This document shows positions 54,719-64,000 of a stretch of DNA of 64,000 nucleotides, in pieces. Source of the stretch: Eurosta solidaginis (Eukaryota; Arthropoda; Insecta; Diptera; Tephritidae). The notes beneath the pieces were generated by a model. It was not told the DNA's origin. It saw nothing but the letters and a program-made list of their open reading frames with translations, and did not search any database. Every line of letters starts with the position of its first letter. Position 1 is the stretch's first letter. A program made the position numbers and the translations under genes. The stretch is from NCBI RefSeq assembly GCF_040869045.1, contig NC_090320.1, forward strand, positions 146,900,941 to 146,964,940. The letters run 5' to 3'.

Positions 54719-56145
54719 TTCGGCCTATAAACATTTGGCTTGCTGCAGCCGAAACAAAATACACTTCGGTCTTCAAGACAATCCATATACCTGTGACCTT
54801 CACTCCTACAGCTCCAGCACACTAATTTCGACGCGTCGAACGACCGTTTCGTCACCTCGTCCACTTCACACTCTGCAGTTTCGGGTATTTCGTCTTCGTA
54901 CTGCAGCTCATTAGCATATCTACGGGGTGCTTGTCGCGCATTTGCGGATGGTAGTGGAGTACAGGACTTTGTAATTTCGCTTGCAAGGCTTTCACCCTTC
55001 AAGCATAGTCTACGTAGTTCGGCGAGAGAGCTAACAGGTACATATAGCAACTGCTGTCGGATGCGGGGACGTAGGTTGTGTTGCAAAATGTCTATCAGTT
55101 CGGCCTCTGTCAGTGGTACTTGTAAGGGTTCAGCCAATTTGAGAACAGAATTCCTAAACTCATCAAAGCTCTCGGTCATACCCTGCTTTCTGCCTCTAAT
55201 GTGCTCCTTCAACTCAAAATCACTTTTGTGTTGTTGGAAATTAGTTCTGAGAGCCTGACACAGGGAAATCCAAGTGACGCGTTCCACTGAACGTCGATAC
55301 CTCCAGTACCAATCTTTCGCATCGTGAGTAAATAAACTTTGGACATGTTCGCAAAGGAGGTTGAAATTCCCACCGAGGGTATCTATTACCTGGCATTCGA
55401 TACGGTAAATAAAGCTATCGACCGATAACCGCGTTGACCCATCGAACGTGATACCCCAACTCGAAATGAGGTGTGCAATTCTGCCTGAATTGGGTACACT
55501 CGACATATCGCTAAAGTGAAGCTGGTCAATTGCACGATGGAAAGTTTGGTTGGAGTTATTGGGTAAATGAGGTATGTCCCTAGGCCAAAATCCAGTCGAA
55601 TGATTGTTTGGCGGACCTAAGGGGATATTGTTGACTACCGGACTATGGTTCTCTACTGGTGGAGCTGGCGGCTCATTCGGATTTTCCCTATTCAGGTTTA
55701 GCCTGGCTAGGACCGTGGTCAGGGTACTCTCGAGTCTTTGCTCGATCAAGTGGGCTACTCGGTTCTCGAGGTCATCAACTACAGTGGCCTGTCTAGCTGC
55801 AATCACGGCCGCAACTATATTTCTGATCCGCCCTTCCTCGTCTCTACTACCTGTATCTGGTGCAGAAATAGGTAAACTCTGAGCACCGTCTTCAACGTGA
55901 CCTTGCTCATTGCGGGGCAGCTCTGTGTTCTTATTGTTGTTCTTTTTAAATTCCCTGCTAGTGCACCTGGCTCTGCATTGAGGACATGAATTGTTCTTTT
56001 TCAACCAGTTTAGCAAACATGCTCGGTGAAAGGTATGGCAGCAAGACGTTGTTAAGATGTCGTCGGTAGCTTAAACGGTTTCTTGACAGATTATACAGCT
56101 ATTCCCCTGAAGTGTCACCCGTACAGACCCTTGGTTAAACGCCAT
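54640..56145 (-). pseudogene. Osvaldo-like gag with an N-terminal RING-H2 finger and zinc knuckles (body 1)
   Basis: I start it at the ATG at 56143-56145 (MAFNQGSV). Residues 17-57 fit a RING-H2 finger: Cys17-x2-Cys20, then Cys35-x-His37-x2-His40-x2-Cys43 and Cys54-x2-Cys57. An in-frame TAA at codon 25 (56071-56073) cuts the finger; below it the frame stays open for 477 codons. A helical capsid region follows (SLISSW-like GRIAHLISSWGITFDG, then RFKLEEH-like FELKEHIRGRKQGM), then a zinc knuckle (CWSCRSEGHRYMDC) and a second Cys cluster (CFGCSKPN to CETC). RING fingers act in ubiquitin transfer; what one does in a gag is unknown. Confidence 0.8.
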
Positions 56146-57156
56146 AATAGAAAAAAATTAAAAATCGAAAATCAAAAGAAAAGCAAATGCTTCAAAAAAA
56201 CTCCGATGCTGAGGACCACAACCCAAAAAACCCAATTCCTCAATGCCCGTAATGCGGAGGTTTGGGAACTAAAAAAAAATATCAAATTCAAACAACAATG
56301 AATCGATTTGAAAAAGGAAATGAAAAAAAAAACTAAGCGTTTTATATATTCAAATTGTATGCACATATGCACCTATATATATTGTACATACGTATCTCGC
56401 TCAATCAAGGTGTATATGTATGGTTTTACCAATATAAGATTGGTAGTTTGCGTATTTCCTAATATTCGTGAAACTACAAAAAAAAATTGTCAAATCTACA
56501 AAGTAAAGTAAATCATCATAATTCGGTCTGACATTTTTTGGTCTGACATCCAAGCTGTGTGGCGGTCAGTTTGGTAGGGGCATTCCAGGTCAATCGAAAA
56601 TGAATACTCGAAGCTTTCGGCATGGAAACAACAAAATCAAAAATTAGAAAAACACTCGAAAATGGATTTTGAGATAAACTAGTTTGCCAGAACTTCACAA
56701 AGGTGTTAGATAATTACACTATCGGTTGGTTTGCTGACATACAGACGAGCCAAAACCACAGTTCCAGATAGCTAACATCCAAACGCTCATGAAATCTGCA
56801 AAATCTTAACTCCTATAAGGTATCTTCGAATAGGTACAGTAGCTTCAGCGGTCAGATCCGTAGACATCAAGCCTTTAGGGTTCTGCAATTCCAGCGTCAG
56901 CCCTGAGCTACTCTGACTACCTAGACATGGCTTCAAAAAACTATCAATTAAATTGGTCAAAACAAAAAGCATTTAGCTAAAGTTTCGCGCTTCCAATCAA
57001 TCGACTTTGGTTCACAAAAAAAAAATAAAAAAGATCATATAGAATTTTTCAAGAAAACGAACAGACAAAAAAACGAATATTCCAAGAGGGAATAATTGGT
57101 AGGGACCAAAAGACTTCGGCGAAAACCTAGTACGCCTCCGGTCGTCGGTCAGTCAG
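56146..57156 (-). other. Leader region of Osvaldo-like body 1
   Basis: About 1 kb lies between the primer-binding site and gag, AT-rich, without a convincing gene. Packaging signals would be expected here but none can be pointed to. Confidence 0.5.
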
Positions 57157-57174
57157 GTCCCTGCTCGGGCGCCA
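57157..57174 (-). other. Primer-binding site, lysine-tRNA type
   Basis: Read in element direction it is TGGCGCCCGAGCAGGGAC, five bases after the LTR. It resembles the 18-nt site complementary to a lysine tRNA used by Osvaldo and Ulysses elements; the match to the insect tRNA was not computed. Confidence 0.8.
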
Positions 57175-57179
57175 TTTTC

Positions 57180-59840
57180 TGTTACGAGCCCCTTCAGCCT
57201 CTTACTTAAGATGGGCTTGTTTAGCATGTTAGTAAAATTGGTGTGTGCACTGGCGTTAGTACGGGAGCTTCAGCCTGGGGAGGGTTAGAAACACTTTTAC
57301 CGAACCAAGCCACCATCTGTCAGCTCGGGGGCCGAACAAGAACTTAAAGGTTGCACACTAACGAAAAGCTACCGGAAAGCCTGAGTACCACCCACTATGC
57401 CTGGAAAACCCCATACCTAGCAGCGCGTATCTTATTTTGGCGGCTGTTCTTAACCCACCCTACCATGGCTTTAAAGCTGTTAATAAAGCCCCAATAAATC
57501 CACCCACACTAACTATGGAATCAGACCAACGCAATTAAATTTAAAATTCCATAATTACAAATATTTATTAAAGCTCAATTCATTCTTCTTATATTCTAAT
57601 AGAAGCTTCAAAATAGGTATAATGCTAACACTAAGATTACAATTAATCCTAAAGTACTAACATTTATTTGTTTGGGGGTATCAATCAGCTGACCAAAACC
57701 AACCTATATCAACCATACATACATAAGGTATTCCATAGGCTAACGACCTTGTCATTCTCGTAGACTTGTGGCTTATTCAGAAAAAAAATAATAGAGAGGG
57801 AAGAAAAACCCACTCTAACTCCCTTTGGGTTGCTAAGCAGAGATCTCAGCAATCCATTCAAAGATAGAAATTAATGATACAAAAAAAAACTAAGTTGACG
57901 TGCATATATAGATATGTATGAACTTATGTGTAATTTGGCGCACGCAAAAAAAACAAAAATATAATGCATCTACGTACATACATAACTAATATGTATGTAA
58001 GTACATGTGTAACTAAGCACCTCCTTCTCTGGTTATGCTAAAATAGTTGGTGGACAAAATGACTTAAATTCACTTACATGCTTTTGTCGTTATGTACCCA
58101 TTTGCTTAGTCCAACGCTGTCCCACGAAGCGAAGAAGGCCTTCCTTGCTTTGTATGAAGCGGCTGGTACGCGATCGTAAGCTTAACCCTATGGAAGAATC
58201 GTTAGGGATAGGGAAGATTTCATCCAACCAACAAAAAAAAGCCTGCGATATAATTAATCTTAAAAACCGACTGGGGCTATTTTTAGGCCATGCATTGTAT
58301 GACTGGTGTGCGAAGGTTGCTTAAAAAGTATCAAAGATTAATCGCCGCCGGCATGAGCGCAGACAAATGAAAAACTGAGAGATTCTAAGAGAATTTCCAA
58401 GTTTTTGTCAAAGTAAGAGTTTTAGTAAGTTTAATGTGCCTTTCGGTTTTCTCTCGAAAAAGTAAACAGAAAGTGGGTAAATGGAATGAAAAGTTATGAC
58501 ATTTTGTGGAACTAGGTCAGTTTTACCAGCGATCATATGGTATTCTATGTAAACGTACATAGAATAATTCTGTTAATAACAGGTTGTTTAACATATTTGC
58601 ATATAAAAAAAAATTTTCTTAATCAAATTAAATATCCGACGGCAAATTTGAGATCTAGGTTGAAGGTAAGTATAAAGAGTAGCTTAACTGGAAGTATGAA
58701 TATACTTGGTATATATTAAGGGTAAGTAGTAAACTAATGTATTAACCGTATATTTAATTTCAAATTCATTTCAGCTTAAGTAAAATTTTAAATTCGTTTT
58801 TTCCTTTTTTTTTTTGATAAATATATGGTTATACCTATCCACATGTGTAATTAACATGCAGCAACATATTTACAAACTAATAGGTCTTTTTAGCTAGCTT
58901 TACACAAGGGAACTCAGACTTTAGGTTCAAAGGTAGGTATTACTAAGTTAAATTAGGTTAGGATCATTTTAGATCAGCATGCTAACCATCTTTCTAGATG
59001 CATATGCACTTCTAAATCTATTTACTGTCCTACTTCTTTTCTAGCGACCACGCATCGCTAGAACATTGAATTATGGGAACTAATTTTAATTTTATTATTT
59101 TATGTGTGATTCGGTTGCATAATTTGCGAATGTACAACTTTATGTATTTTCAAGCGCCTAATTGGATCGGGTTTTGAAGGGTTAGCCGCATGTAACTCGA
59201 TGGGGGCTCCTGCACCCGTCTTCCAGCGTTCCGCTCGCTAATCTTCTCCAGTGTATGCGCAGTAGGTATATGTCTCCAAGGGTGCCGAATTTTAATTCCC
59301 ATTCGTTGTTTAAAATACTAACATTACCCGTCAGCACTAAACTACACGGACACTATGTTATAGGATGTCACTGCGTTCTTATCCAATTTCTGGGCCGGAT
59401 CTTTTGCAGGAATTGATGATTTTGTGTTGGTATGTTCGATCTACCGTGGGTAACGTCCTACGAAAACACTCGCGAATTTAGACGCCTTACTAGGTTTAAC
59501 TTAAAATTGAACACTCGACCCGGACTTAAATTTCTGCACCAAATGTTTACCGCACGGTAGTTCCTCAGGAAAAGAAAGAGCTGAGCTCCGGAAATCGCTC
59601 AAGACCCATATGGTTATCATTGACGTCTTGGTTATCGATATATGCATTTTGTTATCAAAAATCATATGGAAGCATTGACAGACGGACGGAAGTTGAGTTT
59701 AGACTAATGTTAGATAATACAGAGTATTACAGAGTCATGAAACTTGTAATAAGAAAAATCAAAAGCATAAAAAGAAAAAAAATTAAATGAAAAGGTGGAA
59801 AGTATGTTTGGTGCTGAAGTGTTCATGTACCCATGGTACA
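57180..59840 (-). repeat. Middle LTR shared by both bodies of the array
   Basis: On its left it abuts the primer-binding site of body 1 (so it acts as 5' LTR there). On its right it abuts the polypurine tract of body 2 (so it acts as 3' LTR there). There is no target duplication between bodies, so this is one LTR used twice. Confidence 0.9.
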
Positions 59841-59853
59841 TATACCCCCCCAC

Positions 59854-61538
59854 CTAGAGTGTTGGTGCGGTTGGTATCTTTCCTCTGTCTTTTTGGATGT
59901 CCTTTTGGTTATAAATAGCTCGTTTGCCTGTATCTACGTCTTGCAATTCATATAAACAATTGCCAGTTTGTGCAACAACGGTTGCTTTTACGAATTTAGG
60001 GGCAAACTTGGCACAAAATTTCTTTGAGGCGTCACTCAGCACAAAATTTCGTCTATAGACCGAGTCTCCAACCTTAAATTTTTCTGCAGAACTTCGCAAG
60101 TTATATCTTTTTGCTGACGATTCGAACGCTTTTTTAATATTTTCACCTATAGACTGCCGTATTAACGCCAGTTTGTCTAATCTATCTACGACGATACCTT
60201 CGAGGGACCACAATTTTCGAAAAAGCGGATACTCGTCACCATGAGCCGGCATCTGCTGACCGAAAAGGGCATAGTAAGGGGTACAACCTATGGACTGGTG
60301 AACAGAACTCCTCAATGCCTCGGCAATGCTTGGCAAGTGTTTGTCCCACGGAGCCTGGCCATCTTTTAAGTAAGCCCTTATTCCTGCAATTATGGACCGA
60401 TTAACCCGCTCGCTGGCATTCGCTTGAGGACTGTATAAGGCAGTGTAGACATGTTTGATACCCCGTTCAGCAAGCAAATTATTGAACTGGGATGACTTGA
60501 ATTGTTTCCCGTTGTCACTTAAAATTATTTCGGGTGTTCCGAAAACAGCAAACACACTTTCCCGAAGAAAATCGCATATCCCAAGAGCATTAAAATTCTT
60601 TACGGCCTTGAAAAGAGGAAATTTGGTATAGTGATCCAAAACAATAAAGATTCCGATATTACCTTGCTTTGAACGGGGATATGGACCGAGGAAATCGACG
60701 TAGAGTTTTTGAAAAGGACGCTGAACGGTGTTTTGTGCGGACATAGGGGATCGCAGCGTAGCGTTTGATGGCTTCGAGGTTTGGCAGGTTTCACAACTTC
60801 GGATGTAGTCCTTTACGTCAGCCGTCATGTTTGGCCAATAAAAGTTCATTCGAAGCCTTTCTAAGGTTTTTGCTATTCCTCCGTGGCATTTGTTAGGCGG
60901 GCGGTGAGCATTCTGTATCACGTTCTCAACCAAGCTTTTCGGGATCCATAGTTTCCAGTTGTATACCTCCCGCTCCGGGTTACCGTTGGGACATTCGGTC
61001 CTTTTATAGACCCGGACATCAACTATTTGCAGATCTGGTAGTCTACTTTGATTGTTTTTAATATGAACTATTAATTTCTTGTACTCTTCGGACTTAAACT
61101 CGGACGATTCTATATCAACTATCGGACGGACCTCTAACTCATTGATTTCTTCGAAATTTTGACGGGATAAGGTATCCGGCACTACATTTAAAGAACCCTT
61201 TCTGTGCTCTATTTTGAATCGATAACCTTGAAGTTTCAATGACCATCGTGCTAGTCTGGTGGATAGGTCGCTTTGGTGCATCAACCACTGAAGGCTGGCA
61301 TGGTCAGTCACAATTGTAAAATCTTGCCCTTCAACATAGGCTCTGAACTTTTTTAAACTGAGCATAGCTGCAAGGCATTCTAGCTCCGTAACGCTGTAAT
61401 TGCTTTGAGCCTTGTTGAGTTTTTGGGAGAAATATGCAATTGGGACTTCGATACCTTCTTCATTCTGCTGCGCCAAAACCGCACCAACACCAAGCTTAGA
61501 GGCATCACATTGAATTATGAATGGCTTTGTATAGTCAG
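59854..61538 (-). pseudogene. Osvaldo-like pol, RNase H and integrase (body 2)
   Basis: It is the same length and layout as in body 1 with a handful of amino-acid changes (for example QAPWDKH preceded by Gly in place of Asp, and KLWSLEG for KLGSLDG). All RNase H and integrase catalytic residues are kept. The upstream SINE separates it from RT. Confidence 0.88.
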
Positions 61539-61902
61539 CGGCGGCCACCGTGGTGTGATGGTAGCATGCTCCGCCTATCACACCGTATGCCCTGGGTTCA
61601 ACTCCCGGGCAAAGCAACATCAAAATTTTAGAAATAAGATTTTTCAATTAGAAGAAAATTTTTCTAAGCGGGGTCGCCCCTCGGCAGTGTCTGGCAAGCG
61701 CTCCGATTGTATTTCTGCCATGAAAAGCTCTCAGTGAAAACTCATCTGCCTTGCAGATGCCGTTCGGAGTCGGCATAAAACATGTAGGTCCCGTCCGGCC
61801 AATTTGTAGGGAAAAATCAAGAGGAGCACGACGCAAATTGGAAGAGAAGCTCGGCCTTAGATCTCTTCAGAGGTTATCGCGCCTTACATTTACATTTTTT
61901 TT
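61539..61902 (+). mobile_element. tRNA-derived SINE in the pol gene of body 2
   Basis: It has the same position, orientation, length and TTGTATAGTCAG duplicates (61527-61538 and 61903-61914) as the SINE in body 1. Identity by descent is the simplest explanation. Confidence 0.92.
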
Positions 61903-63605
61903 TTGTATAGTCAGGACTGGCTAAGACAGGGGCAGAACATAATACCTGTTTCAAAGTATCAAACGACTTCTGGGCTTCATCATTCCAAGTGAAATTTTTG
62001 TTTTTCTTTAATAAGTTAGTCAAGGGGGTGGCAATGGACGCAAAGTTATCTACGAACCGACGGTACCACCCGGCCATTCCAAGGAATCGCCGAACTTGTT
62101 TAACGGTAGTGGGTACTGGATAATTGGTAACTGCGGAAATCTTCTCCGGGTCGGTCCGAAGAGTGCCATTACCCACAATATATCCCAAATACTTCACCTC
62201 ACTGATGCAAAACTTGCTCTTCTCCACGTTAATGGTTAATCCAGCTTTTCTTAGCTGGTGAGCAACGTCGGACAGAACGGACATATGGCTATCAGAATCT
62301 TCGGACAGTATAAGCAGGTCATCTAAATACACAAAAACTTGATTTTTTTAATTTGGGTGGAATGACGCGATCCATCAAGCGGCAAAGTGCTTGAGGGGCG
62401 TTGCATAAGCCAAAGGGCATTACACAGTATCGATACAACGGACGGTTGGGGACAGTAAAACAAGTATAATCCCTAGAGTTCTCGGACAGGGGGATTTGCC
62501 AAAAGGCTCTACGCAAATCTAGTGAAGTTATGTATTTTGCCTTTGGTATCCTGCTTAGTATACCATCTATATGCGGGAGGGGGTAAGCGTCCTTAACGGT
62601 TACGCTGTTTATCTTTCTGGAGTCAAGACACAGACAGACCTTATTTGGCTTCTTCACTAGAACGACCGGACTGGACCAAGGACTGTTAGGGGACTCTTCG
62701 ATCACTCCTAACTTAAGCATTTCATCGATTTCTGCGTGAACTAATTTTTCTACCGCAGGGGAAATGGGGAAGTATCTTTGTTTGATCGGACGGACGTTGG
62801 GCTGTAGCTCTATTACGTACTCCATAAAAGACGTTTTCCCTAAGCCTTCCTTATCACAGTTCGGAAATCGGTTTTTAATCATATTTAAGTGAACGGTTTG
62901 CTCGTCAGTTAAGAACATGGCATTACCACTCGGTTCTACATCAAGGGCAATCCCGGATATAAGGTGGGGCGCGATTTGGAATTTAATCCAAAAATCGACT
63001 CCCAATATAACTTTTTGAGACATGCTAGGTATGACAAAAAACGAAATCAACTGATTCCTACCCTCAAATTTTACTTCCAAGTCTATAATCCCGAAAACCA
63101 CTTGCGTTTTACCATCACCGGTACAAACTGCAGTTTTATGTTCTCGCAGCTTCTTTTCTTTGCGAATCTCGTCTGCAAGTGAGGATCCTATACATGAGAC
63201 TTGGGCTCCGCTGTCTAGCAATCCTAAATGATCTACACCACAAATCGTTACTTTAGCATAGGGCCTTAGGTCAGATGACTTCTTGGTCAAAGAGCACATA
63301 AAGTTCTTAATTGATCTTCGTTTGTCCTTAATACCTCGCCAAAACTCGTTAATGCGGACGGACGAACGACTTCTAACGGGTATAGACTTATTTTCTTCAG
63401 AAAAAATTCGGTTTCGGACTTCATTATAATTTTTCAGGCGGACATCGTAGGGAACAATCTCATGGTCAAATGGACTAGTCTTCGCAGAGTGGCTACCTGT
63501 TTCTGCGCGGGAAATCAAAGGATTTATTATTTCGGTTTTGGGTCTTTGCGAGGGTTCAACTTCGAAACCTCGCCCGCTTGCAAGTTTCCCGAACACGTTT
63601 CGCAT
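61903..63605 (-). pseudogene. Osvaldo-like pol, protease and reverse transcriptase (body 2), frameshifted
   Basis: The protease (DSGAQ) and RT start are in 63605-62319 and YLDD onward in 62332-61874, the same break in the same A-run as body 1. The rest of the RT frame is open. Confidence 0.85.
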
Positions 63606-64000
63606 TTCGGCCTATAAACATTTGGCTTGCCGCAGCCGTAACAAAATACACTTCGGTCTTCAAGACAATCCATATACCTGTGACCTTCACTCCTACAGTT
63701 CCAGCACACTAATTTCGACGCGTCGAACGACCGTTTCGTCACCTCGTCCACTTCACACTCTGCAGTTTCGGGTATTTCGTCTTCGTACTGCAGCTCATTA
63801 GCATATCTACGGGGTGCTTGTCGCGCATTTGCGGATGGTAGTGGAGTACAGGACTTTGTAATTTCGCTTGCAAGGCTTTCACCCTTCAAGCATAGTCTAC
63901 GTAGTTCGGCGAGAGAGCTAACAGGTACATATAGCAACTGCTGTCGGATGCGGGGACGTAGGTTGTGTTGCAAAATGTCTATCAGTTCGGCCTCTGTCAG
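63527..64000 (-). pseudogene. Osvaldo-like gag C-terminal part (body 2), partial at the window edge
   Basis: The part visible has the LRRLCLKGE stretch, the zinc knuckle CWNCRSEGHRYMDC and the second cysteine cluster with CYGCGKPN. It extends past the window. Whether body 2 also carries the RING-H2 finger, and the stop in it, cannot be seen. Confidence 0.8.

Larger units (their letters stand above)
48290..59840 (-). mobile_element. Osvaldo/Ulysses-like LTR retrotransposon, body 1 with both LTRs
   Basis: The order in element direction is LTR (59840-57180), primer-binding site (57157-57174), leader of about 1 kb, gag (56145-54640), pol (about 54718-50967), polypurine tract, LTR (50953-48290). 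Its long LTR and a lysine-tRNA-type primer site fit the Osvaldo/Ulysses clade of Gypsy-like elements. Pol has one frameshift and a 364-bp SINE; gag has one in-frame stop. There is no envelope frame between integrase and the 3' LTR. The LTR at 57180-59840 is shared with body 2. Confidence 0.85.
59841..64000 (-). mobile_element. Osvaldo/Ulysses-like body 2, cut by the window edge
   Basis: It is colinear with body 1 at an offset of about 8.89 kb and nearly identical. RNase H/integrase is at 61538-59854, SINE at 61539-61902, RT/protease at 63605-61903, and gag from 63973 down to 63527, running off the window. Differences include small substitutions in gag (CYGCGKPN against CFGCSKPN) and integrase (YVDFLGPY against YVDFHGPY). 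The gag start, leader and outer LTR lie beyond 64000. Confidence 0.9.

Noticed and set aside
57157..57174. Primer site similar to that of lentiviruses
   Set aside because: Lysine-tRNA priming is also used by insect Osvaldo/Ulysses elements; the RT, integrase and LTR structure are of Gypsy type and there is no envelope gene.

Overview
The window looks like a piece of intergenic or heterochromatic DNA from a dipteran insect, most likely a tephritid fruit fly. This is inferred from the element families (BEL/Pao, Gypsy, an Osvaldo/Ulysses-like element, LOA-, CR1/Jockey- and RTE-type LINEs, piggyBac, hAT, Helitron), a tRNA-derived SINE of a kind I associate with tephritids, and AT-rich spacers; no species call is possible by eye. 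I see no convincing host protein gene, rRNA or functional tRNA: almost everything is mobile DNA, much of it nested. LAYOUT. 1-890: AT-rich, with two hairpins. 1140-3210: decayed hAT transposase (+). 3536-4282: Gypsy pol tail and LTR (+). 4288-10340: complete but broken BEL/Pao element (+) with 394-bp LTRs and a 5-bp target duplication. 10357-25278: an old minus-strand LOA-type LINE, split by a CR1/Jockey-type LINE (11121-21147, minus), a short repeat block (21243-21465) and an internally deleted piggyBac element (23262-25100). The CR1/Jockey LINE is itself split by a young LOA-type LINE (13077-18697, +) whose ORF2 is fully open. 25290-25760: hAT C-terminal fragment. 25761-26801: unassigned GC-rich DNA. 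26802-27313: solo Gypsy LTR. 27470-28930: 5'-truncated LINE. 29156-29482: integrase scrap. 30040-33284: broken transposase-like gene of a family I cannot name, split by a terminal-inverted-repeat element (30389-32430) that carries a Helitron (30540-31697) with a 78-bp minisatellite and a LINE tail. 33625-35850: decayed LOA-like LINE. 35860-36850: LTR/gag fragment. 36850-46153: two head-to-tail RTE-type LINEs; the second is split by a Gypsy element (40275-43871) whose pol has collapsed to a protease fused to an integrase tail. 46160-48289: repeats, minisatellites and two unassigned ORFs. 48290-64000: a tandem array of an Osvaldo/Ulysses-like LTR element (minus), arranged LTR-body-LTR-body and cut by the window edge. 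HOW THE PARTS WORK TOGETHER. No operon or host pathway is visible. The LTR elements follow LTR, primer-binding site, gag, pol (protease, reverse transcriptase, RNase H, integrase), polypurine tract, LTR; the LINEs follow ORF1, then endonuclease and reverse transcriptase (plus RNase H in LOA types), then a short repetitive tail. The nesting gives a relative chronology: old LOA first, then piggyBac and CR1/Jockey, then young LOA. The points most worth a second look are the tandem Osvaldo-like array, in which both bodies share one SINE and one frameshift; the RING-H2 finger at the start of its gag; the protease-integrase fusion; and the paired RTE copies with complementary deletions.
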